64,000 nt of DNA. It comes from CF-46 sp963760735 (lineage in GTDB: Bacteria > Chloroflexota > Limnocylindria > Limnocylindrales > CSP1-4). Within the stretch, counting starts at the first letter, position 1; every line of letters begins with the position of its first letter. A model generated the notes under the pieces. The model was given only the letters and a program-made list of their open reading frames with translations. It ran no database searches and had not been told where the DNA came from. A program made the position numbers and the translations under genes. Positions 19,002 to 27,521 of the stretch are shown here, piece by piece. The stretch lies in NCBI GenBank assembly GCA_963760735.1, contig CAVXEB010000004.1, positions 1,426,001 through 1,490,000 of the forward strand, written 5' to 3'.

Positions 19002-19499
19002 TCAACCGATCCAGTCGGGCCAGTTGCCCGGCAACTCCCGCTCCATCGCCCGCAGGTAGACGCTGACCTTCCCGTAGAAGATCAGGAGCGCCTCCCGGTA
19101 GATGTCGAGCTGAACCCGCGCGAGCGGCGAGAAGAAGTCCGTGTCGAAATCGCTTCGGACGATCCGGCGGGTCAGGACGTCCTCCTCGGAGAGGTCGTCC
19201 AGGGCGTCCATGAGGTCGCGGTCGAGCTCGGAGTACCAGGTCACGAGCGCTTCCACGCTCCGCTCGAGCGCCAGGTCGGCGCTCCCGTCCGCGAAGTTCT
19301 GGCGGAACGTCCGGAACGAGCCGACGTAGGCGGCCTCGATCTCGCCGATCTCGCGGCACAGAAGACCCAGCGTTCGGGACGTGCCGCCGAGGTCGCGGGC
19401 GAGGTCCTCGTCCGTGAGGATCGCCATCAGCTGTTCGCGCAGCTCCTGGTACTCGCGGAAGTACGTCGCCTCGAGGTGGTCCCGGATCAACGCGATCAT
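19002..19499 (-). CDS. DinB-like helical protein
   Basis: The 165-residue protein is predicted all-helical and begins MIALIRDHLEATYFREYQELREQL, with later helices AAYVGSFRTFRQNFADGSADL and ALVTWYSELDRDLMDALDDL. Its size and pattern fit the DinB/DUF664 metalloenzyme fold, although the usual three-histidine metal site is not obvious. It could therefore be a degenerate member. ATG 19499 is preferred to the start at 19550 because the first 17 residues of the longer form are proline/arginine-rich and unlike the fold. Confidence 0.55.
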   Translation of the reverse strand: MIALIRDHLEATYFREYQELREQLMAILTDEDLARDLGGTSRTLGLLCREIGEIEAAYVGSFRTFRQNFADGSADLALERSVEALVTWYSELDRDLMDALDDLSEEDVLTRRIVRSDFDTDFFSPLARVQLDIYREALLIFYGKVSVYLRAMERELPGNWPDWIG

Positions 19500-19655
19500 C
19501 GGGAGATCGTGCGCGCATCGGCGCAACGGAGGCAAGGGTTCGCGCGTCACAGTCCTGACGCCGGGCGATCAACTGGCAGGCTGATCGATTGCCCGGCGTC
19601 ACCATGTCCGCCGGGACTGGCGCGCGTCAGCTGCCCGCAGCTACACTCGCATGCG

Positions 19656-21077
19656 ATGGCCGACCGAGCGGCATGGGAGCCGACCCCGACCTCGCCCCGC
19701 GCCCGCCGTCCGTCCGACGCGAGCCAGGCCCGACGGATCGGGCCCGACAGCCGACCCAGCGACATCCGACGGCTGATCGCCGCGACCCTCTCGTCCATCC
19801 TTCCCGGCGCCGGCCAGGCCCTCAACGGCCGCCTCCGCCCGGCCCTCGTCTTCGGCCTCCCGACGCTGTTCATCGTGCTCGTCGCGTGGCTGATCTCGAA
19901 CACGGACAAGCCGTCGGCCCTGATCGCGAAGCTCATCGCGCCGTCGATGATCGGCGCCCTGCTCGTCCTGAACCTGGTCGTCCTCGGCTGGCGCGGCCTC
20001 GCCGCCTTCCAGGCGTTCAGCGACCGCCGCTACCCGGGACGGCCCGGGCGGCTGGGCGCGATCGGCCTGGCCGTCCTCCTCGTCGTGACGTTCGTGCCGC
20101 ATCTCCTCGTCTGGAACGCCGGCAACGCGGCCCAGGCGATGTTCGCCTCGATCTTCTCGGAATCGGACGCCCGTTCGGTTTCGGCGACGCTGCCGCAGGA
20201 CCAGCGATTGAACGTCCTGCTGATCGGGATCGACTCCGCCCCGGGCCGGCACGAGGCCCTGACCGACTCGATGATCGTCGTCTCGCTGGACCCGGTCGGC
20301 CGGACCGTGACGATGGTCTCGATCCCGCGCGACCTCGCCGGCATCCCGCTCGGCGACGGCAACACCTACGGGCCGAAGATCAACTCGCTGATGAGCTACG
20401 CCGACCGCCATCCGAAGACGTTCCCCGACGGCGGCGTGAAGACGCTCGAGAAGGCGGTCGGCGCCCTGTTCGGGATCCCGATCCACGCCTACGCGACGAT
20501 CGATCTCACCGGGTTCGTCTCGATGGTCGACGCCGTCGGCGGCGTCGACATCAACGTGAAGAAGGCGCTGGCGGACCCGATCTATCCCCGCCTCGACGGT
20601 CGCCGCGGCTGGTCGGTGACACCCGGGCCGCACCACTTCGCCGGGGCCGACGCGCTCGCCTACGCCCGGATCCGGAAGGCCCTCGGAGAGACCGACCTGA
20701 CCCGGGCCGCCCGCCAGCAGGAGATCCTGGTCGCACTCCGGAACCGCGTCATCGACGCCGGCGTGCTCGTCAACCTGCCGCGGCTGCTCGCGGCGGTCGG
20801 GACGACGGTCCGGACCGATCTCGGCGAGGAGCACCTCCCGGAGCTGGCGGCCCTCGCCGAGCAGATCGGCGCCAGGTCGACGGTCAAGGTCGTCCTGAGC
20901 TCGCCCCAGATCAAGGGCGCGAAGTCGGACTACGGCTCGGTCTTCCTGCCGGTGCCGTCGCGGATCGCCCAGCTCACGAAGGTGGTCTTCGGGCCGCCGG
21001 GGTCCGATCCGACCTGGCCGGTCCCGAAGCAGCCGAAGGCCAGCAAGAGCCCGGTCGCGGGGTCGACGGCCCCCTAG
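19656..21077 (+). CDS. LytR-CpsA-Psr (LCP) family protein
   Basis: The 473-residue product has a disordered basic N terminus, hydrophobic segments between about residues 30 and 160, and an extracellular LCP domain (about 180-400). The family core is visible in RLNVLLIGIDSAPGRHEALTDSMIVVSLDP, VSIPRDLAGIP, KINSLMSYA and DALAYARIRKALGETDLTRAARQQEIL, which carry the arginine and aspartate residues that bind the polyprenyl pyrophosphate substrate. LCP enzymes transfer polyprenyl-linked glycopolymers to peptidoglycan, which fits the large polysaccharide locus downstream. Its TAG stop overlaps the TAG stop of the convergent LOG gene. Confidence 0.93.
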   Translation: MADRAAWEPTPTSPRARRPSDASQARRIGPDSRPSDIRRLIAATLSSILPGAGQALNGRLRPALVFGLPTLFIVLVAWLISNTDKPSALIAKLIAPSMIGALLVLNLVVLGWRGLAAFQAFSDRRYPGRPGRLGAIGLAVLLVVTFVPHLLVWNAGNAAQAMFASIFSESDARSVSATLPQDQRLNVLLIGIDSAPGRHEALTDSMIVVSLDPVGRTVTMVSIPRDLAGIPLGDGNTYGPKINSLMSYADRHPKTFPDGGVKTLEKAVGALFGIPIHAYATIDLTGFVSMVDAVGGVDINVKKALADPIYPRLDGRRGWSVTPGPHHFAGADALAYARIRKALGETDLTRAARQQEILVALRNRVIDAGVLVNLPRLLAAVGTTVRTDLGEEHLPELAALAEQIGARSTVKVVLSSPQIKGAKSDYGSVFLPVPSRIAQLTKVVFGPPGSDPTWPVPKQPKASKSPVAGSTAP

Positions 21078-21682
21078 TCGACGGCTCCCTGGTCGCTCTC
21101 GGCGGCCGGGATCGGGAAGCGGCCCTCCGGCGGGAGGTACGCCGCGAACCGGTCGAGCAGCCGGTCGAGGTCGTCGTCGCGGAGGAGCAGCGCCCGATGG
21201 CGCCGGGCGATGAAGCCCTCGCCGGCGGCATGGTCGAGGAAGGCCTCGAACGACGCGAAGTAGTCGCCGACGTCGAGGAGCCCGATCGGCTTCGCGTGGA
21301 GGTCGAGCTGGGCCCAGGACAGGACCTCGCTGAGCTCCTCGAGCGTCCCGAGGCCGCCCGGCAGCGCGATGAACGCGTCCGCCAGCTCGGCCATCCCGGC
21401 CTTGCGCTCGTGAAGCGTGTCGACGATCCGCAGCTCGCTCAGGCCGGTGTGGGCCAGCTCGCGGTCCACCAGCCCGCGCGGGATCACCCCGACGACCCGT
21501 CCGCCGGCCGCCAGCGCGCCATCGGCCACCGCCCCCATCAGGCCCCGCCGGCCGCCGCCGTAGACGAGCTGGATGTCGAGCGCCGCGAGCCGTGCGCCCA
21601 CGGCCGTCGCGGCGTCGGCGTAGCGCGGATCGATGCCGCTGCTTGCGCCGCAGAACACGCAGATCGACCGGATCGATCGCAT
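21074..21682 (-). CDS. LOG family protein (cytokinin riboside 5'-monophosphate phosphoribohydrolase-like)
   Basis: The 202-residue Rossmann-like protein carries the LOG signatures: ICVFCGASSG at the N terminus, YGGGRRGLMG and the catalytic PGGLGTLEEL motif. Enzymes of this family release the free base from nucleoside 5'-monophosphates. The bacterial substrates are often unclear. It is convergent with the LCP gene (3-base overlap) and lies 10 bases after the RdgB-type gene, with which it may share a nucleotide-housekeeping operon. Confidence 0.92.
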   Translation of the reverse strand: MRSIRSICVFCGASSGIDPRYADAATAVGARLAALDIQLVYGGGRRGLMGAVADGALAAGGRVVGVIPRGLVDRELAHTGLSELRIVDTLHERKAGMAELADAFIALPGGLGTLEELSEVLSWAQLDLHAKPIGLLDVGDYFASFEAFLDHAAGEGFIARRHRALLLRDDDLDRLLDRFAAYLPPEGRFPIPAAESDQGAVD

Positions 21683-21692
21683 CGAAGCCGCG

Positions 21693-22331
21693 CTAGAACC
21701 CGAGCTCGCGGAGGATCGGCGTCATCCGTCGGGCGGCCCGGCCGCGGTGCGACACGGCGTGCTTCTCCGCGGCCGACCACAGGCCGAACGTCCGGCCGCC
21801 CGGCGGCTCCCCGGCCGGCTCGAAGATCGGGTCGTAGCCGAACCCGCCGGTCCCCCGCGGCGCGGTCGCGATCCGGCCGCGGGTCGTGCCCCGGACGGTC
21901 CGCATCGGCACCGCGGCACGGTCCGCTGCCACGACGAGTGGCAGGGCGAGCGCCAGCACGCAGACGTACCGCGCCCCGCGACGCTCCGGCGGGAGCCCGT
22001 CGAGCGCGGCGAGGAGCTTCGCGTTGTTGTCCGCGTCGGTCGCGTCGGGCCCGGCGTAGCGCCTCGTTCGGACGCCCGGTCCGCCGTGGAGCTCGTCGAC
22101 CTCGAGTCCCGAGTCGTCGGCGAGGGTCGGCAGCCCCGTCCGGCGGGCCCCGACGCGGGCCTTGATCCGGGCGTTCGTCTCGAACGTCTCCCCGGTCTCG
22201 TCGGGGTCGCTGCGCATCCCCAGATCGTCGAGGCTCACGAGCTCGGCGCGATCCAGGCGGAGCAGCTCGCGCAGCTCGGCCAGCTTGTGGGCGGAGTGCG
22301 TCGCGATCACGAGTCGCGGCCGTTCAGGCAT
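21693..22331 (-). CDS. rdgB: RdgB/HAM1 family XTP/dITP pyrophosphatase
   Basis: The 212-residue protein matches non-canonical purine NTP pyrophosphatases: LVIATHSAHKLAELRELL at the N terminus, the ETFETNARIKA segment, the catalytic LADDSGLEVD with its aspartates, and the substrate loop GTGGFGYDPIF followed by SHRGRA near the C terminus. It removes dITP, XTP and ITP from the nucleotide pool. An insert, AADRAAVPMRTVRG, sits where many homologues have a short loop. It follows the RNase PH gene after about 195 bases, the usual bacterial order rph-rdgB. Confidence 0.93.
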   Translation of the reverse strand: MPERPRLVIATHSAHKLAELRELLRLDRAELVSLDDLGMRSDPDETGETFETNARIKARVGARRTGLPTLADDSGLEVDELHGGPGVRTRRYAGPDATDADNNAKLLAALDGLPPERRGARYVCVLALALPLVVAADRAAVPMRTVRGTTRGRIATAPRGTGGFGYDPIFEPAGEPPGGRTFGLWSAAEKHAVSHRGRAARRMTPILRELGF

Positions 22332-22526
22332 GACCGCTCGATCGCTCGGGCGCCGGACGCATGAACGGACTCCCGGCGGTACGGGCGCGCTTGCGCCGCG
22401 GCCGGATTCGGCTCGTCGATCGTCATTCGGTGCGTTCGACGCTCGAAACAGCGACGGAGCCTCGGCTCAGCCGACGGTTGACGCGCTGGGCGCATGATCG
22501 GCTGAGGCCCCGCGAGGTTGCGCTGC
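22332..22526. other. Spacer between rph and rdgB
   Basis: About 195 bases on the minus-strand path from rph to rdgB. They contain no ORF with coding character and no hairpin I can support. A promoter for rdgB may lie here. Confidence 0.4.
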
Positions 22527-23258
22527 TCACCGCTTGACGGTGGCGAGGATCTCCGCCTGGGCGACGAACAGCCGCTCGAGCCCGGACGACGCGAGATCGA
22601 TCAGCCCGTCCATGGCCGCCCGGTCGAACGGTCGGCCCTCGGCGGTTCCCTGGACCTCGACGAACGTGCCCGCGTCGGTGCCCACGACGTTGAAGTCGAC
22701 GTCGGCCCGGGAGTCCTCGCTGTAGTCGAGGTCCAGGAGCGATGCCCCGTCGACGAGCCCGACGCTGATCGCGGCGACCTTCGCGACGAGATGGCGGTCC
22801 ATGCCGTACGTGATCATCGCTGCCGCCAGCGCGACGTAGCCCCCGGTGATCGACGCCGTCCGCGTGCCGCCGTCCGCCTGGAGGACGTCGCAGTCGACGG
22901 TGATCGTCCGCTCGCCGATCCGGGTGAGGTCGACCGCGTCACGGAGCGATCGCCCGATCAGCCGCTGGATCTCGTGCGTCCGGCCGCCGAGCTTGCCCTT
23001 GACCGACTCGCGGTCCGTCCGCTCGGCCGTCGCCCGCGGCAGCATCGAGTACTCCGCGGTGACCCAGCCGGTGCCCTTGCCCCGCAGGTGCGGGGGGACC
23101 CGGTCGGCGATCGTCGCGGCGCACAGAACCTGCGTGTCGCCGAATCGCACGAGGCAGGAGCCCTCGGCCCACTTCTGGACGCCGAGGGCGAAGCTGACCG
23201 GGCGAAGCTGGGTCGCGACGCGGCCGTCCGCGCGGGTTCCCGGTGGGTTGCCGATCAT
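22527..23258 (-). CDS. rph: Ribonuclease PH
   Basis: The 243-residue enzyme trims 3' ends of tRNA precursors by phosphorolysis. Family motifs are TRADGR near residue 10, the arginine-rich RADGRVATQLRPVSF start, WVTAEYSMLPRAT, the KLGGRTHEIQRLIGRSLRDAVDL segment that binds phosphate, and VDCDVLQADGGTRTASITG. Its ATG at 23258 overlaps the mazG stop by four bases (ATGA), so the longer frame upstream is discarded. The order mazG-rph-rdgB-LOG forms a nucleic-acid and nucleotide clean-up operon. Confidence 0.95.
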   Translation of the reverse strand: MIGNPPGTRADGRVATQLRPVSFALGVQKWAEGSCLVRFGDTQVLCAATIADRVPPHLRGKGTGWVTAEYSMLPRATAERTDRESVKGKLGGRTHEIQRLIGRSLRDAVDLTRIGERTITVDCDVLQADGGTRTASITGGYVALAAAMITYGMDRHLVAKVAAISVGLVDGASLLDLDYSEDSRADVDFNVVGTDAGTFVEVQGTAEGRPFDRAAMDGLIDLASSGLERLFVAQAEILATVKR

Positions 23259-24442
23259 CGGGCCATCTCCTTCTCCTCGACCTTCGCAGCGTCCCACAGG
23301 GCGTCGAGCTCGTCGAATGTCAGATCCTTCAGCGCGACCTCGCGCTCAGCGGCCTGGCGCTCGACGCTCGCGAAGCGGCGCCGGAACTTGTCATTGGCGG
23401 AGCGGAGCGCCGCCTCCGCCTCGATCCCCTCCCACCGGGCGACGTTCACGAGGACGAACAGCAGGTCGCCGAACTCCTCGCTCTGCTCGGCGGGCGTCGC
23501 GGCAGCCCGCAGCTCGGCCAGCTCCTCGTGGACCTTGTCGAGCACGCCCTCGATGGTCGGCCATTCGTAGCCGATGTTCGCCGCCCGTTCCTGCATCTCC
23601 TGGCTGGCGGCGAGGGCGGGCAGGCTGCGGCTGACCCCGTCCAGGGCGCCCTTCCGCGGCCGGTCGCCGGACGCCTCGGCCTCGCCTGCGGCGGTTCGCT
23701 CGTCGGCCTTGATCCGCTCCCACTGGCGGTTGACATCGCTCGCCGTCCGGGCCTCGGCGTCCCCGAACACGTGGGGATGACGGCGGACGATCTTCGCAGC
23801 GAGCGTGGCGTTGACGTCGGTCAGGTCGAAGACGCCCTCCTCGGCGGCGAGCTGGGCGTGGAGGATGACCTGGAGGAGGAGGTCGCCGAGCTCCTCGGCG
23901 AGGGCCGGCGTGGCCCCTGCGCCGAGCGCGTCGTAGACCTCGTACGCCTCCTCGAGGAGGTGATTCCGGAGCGATTCGTGGGTCTGCTCGCGGTCCCACG
24001 GGCAACCGTCCGGCAGTCGGAGCCGGTGCGAGATCCAGGGCATCGCCCAGGGGCTCGCGAATGCCGCGTCGCGGGCGACCGGGCCGAGATAGACGGCGCC
24101 CGCAAGGGATGCCGGGGTGAGGTCTGCGATCGTCGACGCCTCCGCGACACCGAACCGCCCGACCGGGTGGTCGGCCGGGTAGAGCCGCCGGAGGACGGCG
24201 ACCGGATCGTCGCCACCCGGACCATGGCGACCTGGCAGGACGGGCGCCAGATCGGTGGGCATTGCGATCGCGGCGGCCACGGCGGCGGCGTCGAGCCGGA
24301 GGACGGCCGCCGGAACGATCAGGGCCGGGCGGGCGGGCTCGAGCGGTGAGCGGACAAGCGTCTCGGTCGCGAGGACCTGCAACCCGTCGGCGAGATCGAG
24401 CCCCCAGCGGAGGCGCGCCTCGGCGACGAGCGCATCGAGCAC
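23255..24442 (-). CDS. mazG: MazG-type nucleoside triphosphate pyrophosphohydrolase with a remnant methylase linker
   Basis: The C-terminal 260 residues form two MazG helical domains. The first has the metal-binding EExxE/D pattern (LLEEAYEVYDAL and EELGDLLLQVILHAQLA) and the second reads KVHEELAEL/SEEFGDLLFVLVNVAR, with PHVFGD and GYEWPTIEGVLDKV nearby. The N-terminal 135 residues (DGLQVLATETLVRSP to YLGPVARDAAF) resemble only the C-terminal part of the tetrapyrrole-methylase half found in YabN-type fusions. The methylase's SAM-binding start is missing. The enzyme hydrolyses unusual NTPs. GTG 24442 is the only sensible start after the upstream PPIase stop. Confidence 0.88.
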   Translation of the reverse strand: MLDALVAEARLRWGLDLADGLQVLATETLVRSPLEPARPALIVPAAVLRLDAAAVAAAIAMPTDLAPVLPGRHGPGGDDPVAVLRRLYPADHPVGRFGVAEASTIADLTPASLAGAVYLGPVARDAAFASPWAMPWISHRLRLPDGCPWDREQTHESLRNHLLEEAYEVYDALGAGATPALAEELGDLLLQVILHAQLAAEEGVFDLTDVNATLAAKIVRRHPHVFGDAEARTASDVNRQWERIKADERTAAGEAEASGDRPRKGALDGVSRSLPALAASQEMQERAANIGYEWPTIEGVLDKVHEELAELRAAATPAEQSEEFGDLLFVLVNVARWEGIEAEAALRSANDKFRRRFASVERQAAEREVALKDLTFDELDALWDAAKVEEKEMAR

Positions 24443-24455
24443 GGCGGTCGGACGC

Positions 24456-26192
24456 CTACGTCGTCGGGCTGGCGTCCGGGACGAGGTCGCGGCGGATCGA
24501 CACCGCGTCCTTCTTCTCGGCGTACCAGTTCTTGAAGGCGTTGGCCTTGATCGTGTCGAGCTGATCCTTGTCGGGCTCCGCCGTCCGCTCCTCGTTGACC
24601 TTGAAGAGGTACATCCCGTCGCCCGGGATCGCGACGACGTCGCTGACGCCGTTCGCCGGCGCGGCGAAGATCGCCTTCGTCAGGCGGTCGTCGAGCTGGC
24701 CGTTCGCGACCCAGCCGAGGTCGCCGCCCGTCCCGGCCTTCGGTCCCTCGGAGAAGTCGCGGACGAGGTCGCCGAACGCGGTCCCGGACTGCGCCTGCGC
24801 CTTCAGCTTCGCCATCTCGGCGTCGTCCGGCGGGCGGTACATCACCTGGACCACGTGCCAGCCGAACGCGCTCTTGAACGGCTTCAGGATCTGGCCGGGC
24901 TGGAGCCCGTCGGCGAGGATCGCCTTCGCGAAGTCCGGGTCGAGGCCGTTGGCCTCGCTGGTCTCATCGAAGTACGGCAGCTTGCCGCCGGTCCCGTCGT
25001 CGCCCTTGGCCGACTGCTCGTCGCTCTCCGCGCGGGCGATCGAATCGAACTTCGTCGGGTCCTTGACGAGCTTGTCGTAGGCCGCCTGGGCGGCCAGCTG
25101 CGCCTCCGTCCAGCTCGGGTCGGAGTCGGGGACGCTCGAGGCGTTCTGCGGATCGTCCTTCGGCGAGTAGAGGATGTGGCGGACCTTGATCGCCTTCTCG
25201 CCGCTCGTCGTCGAGACCGGGATGTACAGCTCGGCGACCTTGCGCTGCGGCCCGCTCTTGCTGTCCTCCGCGACGACCTTGTCGTCGAGCGCCTGGCGGA
25301 TCGCCTCCGACCGGATCGCGGCACGGTATGCGTCCTGGCTGATCTTCGCCTCGGCGAGCTTCTGGTCCCACGTCGGGTCGACCTGGGCCGGGACGATCTC
25401 GCTGACCCGCCCGATCCGGTACGTGCCGTCGGCGCCCTCGATGACGTCGGTCACGCCGTTCGCGTCGAGCTTGAAGAGAGCGGCCTGCCAGTCGGAATCC
25501 TCGCTGGCGGTGTCGTCGATCCAGCCGAGATCGCCGCCCGTTGACTTCGTCGCGTCGGTCGAGACGCTCTTTGCGACCTCCTCGAACGACTTGCCGCCCT
25601 TGATCTGGGCGAGGGCGTCGTCCGCCTTCTTCTTCGCGTCGGCCTTCTGGGCGTCGGTCGGCTCGGTCTTGTCGGCGTCGATCGTCGGCTCGACGGCGAT
25701 CAGCCAGACGTGCCGCTCTTCCTTGCGGGTCTTGTCGTCGGTGATCCGCTGGTTGATCTGCTCGTCGGTGACCGCGATCCCCTCCTGGCTCGCGATGCCG
25801 GCCTGGATGTTCCCGTCGATCAGCTTCTCGAGGACGGTCGAGATGAACGTCGAGGTGTCGAGCGCCGCGTTGATCTGCTGGATGCGCGCCTGGGCCTGGG
25901 TCTGCGTCAGCCGTCCGGCGGCGACATCCGACTGGACGCGGCTCCCGAGCTGCTGGAGGCGGAACTGCTCGACCGCCGCACGCTCGTTGAACTGGTCCTT
26001 CGTGATCGTCGTGCCGCCGACCGTCGCGGCCGGGGCGAGGTGGGCCGAGTACCAGGTCGTCACCCCCACGGCGATGAGGATGAGGATCGCGACGACGACG
26101 GCGATGCCGAAGCCGATGTTCATGTACAGGGTCCGCCGGCTCGGATCGCGGTCGCGATGGCTGCGATCGACCGGTTTGACGCGGAAGGTCAT
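24456..26192 (-). CDS. Membrane-anchored multidomain parvulin-type peptidyl-prolyl isomerase
   Basis: The 578-residue protein has a basic cytoplasmic tail, one transmembrane helix (about residues 25-47) and an extracytoplasmic SurA/PrsA-like part. A SurA_N-type helical region (about 58-155) is followed by three parvulin-like units: one around EERHVWLIAVEP to RIGRVSEIV, a central complete one at IKVRHILYSPKD to GWHVVQVMYRPP, and a C-terminal one without the VRHIL strand but with GGDLGWVANGQLD. It should help fold or stabilise secreted proteins such as those at 53-59 kb. It overlaps nothing and is followed 13 bases later by mazG. Confidence 0.9.
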   Translation of the reverse strand: MTFRVKPVDRSHRDRDPSRRTLYMNIGFGIAVVVAILILIAVGVTTWYSAHLAPAATVGGTTITKDQFNERAAVEQFRLQQLGSRVQSDVAAGRLTQTQAQARIQQINAALDTSTFISTVLEKLIDGNIQAGIASQEGIAVTDEQINQRITDDKTRKEERHVWLIAVEPTIDADKTEPTDAQKADAKKKADDALAQIKGGKSFEEVAKSVSTDATKSTGGDLGWIDDTASEDSDWQAALFKLDANGVTDVIEGADGTYRIGRVSEIVPAQVDPTWDQKLAEAKISQDAYRAAIRSEAIRQALDDKVVAEDSKSGPQRKVAELYIPVSTTSGEKAIKVRHILYSPKDDPQNASSVPDSDPSWTEAQLAAQAAYDKLVKDPTKFDSIARAESDEQSAKGDDGTGGKLPYFDETSEANGLDPDFAKAILADGLQPGQILKPFKSAFGWHVVQVMYRPPDDAEMAKLKAQAQSGTAFGDLVRDFSEGPKAGTGGDLGWVANGQLDDRLTKAIFAAPANGVSDVVAIPGDGMYLFKVNEERTAEPDKDQLDTIKANAFKNWYAEKKDAVSIRRDLVPDASPTT

Positions 26193-26225
26193 GGGGTGTT
26201 CAGGTTCCTGATTCCGGGCGTGGGT

Positions 26226-26269
26226 GGGTACGGTACGGGCGCCCGACGGGGCGGTATCGTACCGTACCC
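26226..26269. repeat. Perfect 11-base inverted repeat GGGTACGGTAC ... GTACCGTACCC
   Basis: The arms (26226-26236 and 26259-26269) can form an 11-pair stem around a 22-base GC-rich loop. It sits 34 bases upstream of the parvulin start and 30 bases beyond the stop of the GT4 gene on the same strand. It could end the polysaccharide transcript or act as an operator for the parvulin gene. No T-tract is present on either strand. Confidence 0.5.
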
Positions 26270-26298
26270 GCTTCGGCGGGCCATCCCGGGCGATTCAC

Positions 26299-27468
26299 TC
26301 AGGTGCGCGCGAGGCGCTCGACAAGCCCGACGTACGCCGCCGACTCGGCCTCCCAACTGCGGCCTGCCACGAACGCCCCGGTCGCGGCCACCCGCGCCGT
26401 TCGATCGGCCGGGTCGTCAACCCAGGCCGCGATCGCCGCTGCCAGTGCGACGGCATCTCCCGGCCCGTACGTCCGGATGGTGCCCGGTGGGAACGTCGCC
26501 TCGACCATCGGCAGCCGCGTGGCGACGACGGGCTTCGCCATCGCGGCGTACTCGAAGATCTTCGTCGAGAGGCTGACGTCCGTGAAGCGGTCACGGCGCG
26601 TCGGGGCCAGCCCGATGTCGGCGACGGCCAGCGCCGCCGGCACGTCGTCGATCGGGATCCGGCCGCGGAACGCGACGCGCTCCGCGATGCCGAGCGAGGC
26701 GGCCTGCTCGCGGAGCGCGAGCTCCGCGTCGCCGCGGCCGTAGACGTCGAGGAACGTGGCGAGCTCGGGCCGGTCCTTCGCCAGGCAGGCGACCGCATCA
26801 AGGGCTACGTTCACCTCGTATGTCGGGGTCAACGCGCCGGCGTAGACGAGGCGGATCGTGCCGTCCGCGGCGAAGGGCCGGTCGGGATGGGCACTCCGGT
26901 CGAAGTGGGCGAGCGAAGGCGTGTTCACGACGACGTGGACCTTGCGCCGCGGCACGCCGAGCCCGACCAGCCGGTCGGCCATCGCGTCGTTGACGGTGAT
27001 GACCGCGGACGCAATCCCGATCGACAGCCGCTCCTGGACCTCGAGGAGCCGATGGGCGACCGGGTTCGAGGCGGCCGGGAAGCGGCTCCGGAAGAACTCG
27101 GGCATCGCTTCGTGGAGGTCGAGGAGGATGGGCACGCCCATGAGCCGGAGCGGCAAGGCCGCGAAGGCGAGAAAGTCCGGGAGGCTGTGGACCTGGACGA
27201 GACCGTACCTGCGCCGGCGATGCGCCCGGAGGAGCGACCAGCCGGACCGCACGAGGAACGACAGGTACTCGCGGAGGTAGACCCCGACGCCCGCACCCTG
27301 GTGGCGCTGGACGTCGTGGCGCCGGAGATTCACCCCGGCCAGCGTGCCCTCCGGTGGATCGGTGGGGCGGCGGAGGGCGAAGACGTCGACCTCGTGCCCG
27401 GCCCGGACGAGGGCTTCCGCCTCGCGACGGACCCGCGGGTCCTCGTCGTAGTAGGAGTGGACGATCAT
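26299..27468 (-). CDS. GT4 family glycosyltransferase
   Basis: The 389-residue protein has the GT-B two-domain layout. The N-terminal acceptor domain starts MIVHSYYDEDPRVRREAEALVRAGHEVDVFA and contains LLDLHEAMPEFF. The C-terminal donor domain has RLVYAGALTP and the E-rich donor motif region DRFTDVSLSTKIFEYAAMAKPVVATRLP. It retains the anomeric configuration and probably adds one sugar to a lipid-linked oligosaccharide in the cytoplasm. No better start exists downstream of the UDP-sugar dehydrogenase stop than ATG 27468. Confidence 0.88.
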   Translation of the reverse strand: MIVHSYYDEDPRVRREAEALVRAGHEVDVFALRRPTDPPEGTLAGVNLRRHDVQRHQGAGVGVYLREYLSFLVRSGWSLLRAHRRRRYGLVQVHSLPDFLAFAALPLRLMGVPILLDLHEAMPEFFRSRFPAASNPVAHRLLEVQERLSIGIASAVITVNDAMADRLVGLGVPRRKVHVVVNTPSLAHFDRSAHPDRPFAADGTIRLVYAGALTPTYEVNVALDAVACLAKDRPELATFLDVYGRGDAELALREQAASLGIAERVAFRGRIPIDDVPAALAVADIGLAPTRRDRFTDVSLSTKIFEYAAMAKPVVATRLPMVEATFPPGTIRTYGPGDAVALAAAIAAWVDDPADRTARVAATGAFVAGRSWEAESAAYVGLVERLART

Positions 27469-27521
27469 CGCGACGGGCCGTCGCCGCTTCGGTCCGACCG
27501 GTCGCGCGCTCGTGGGCGTGC

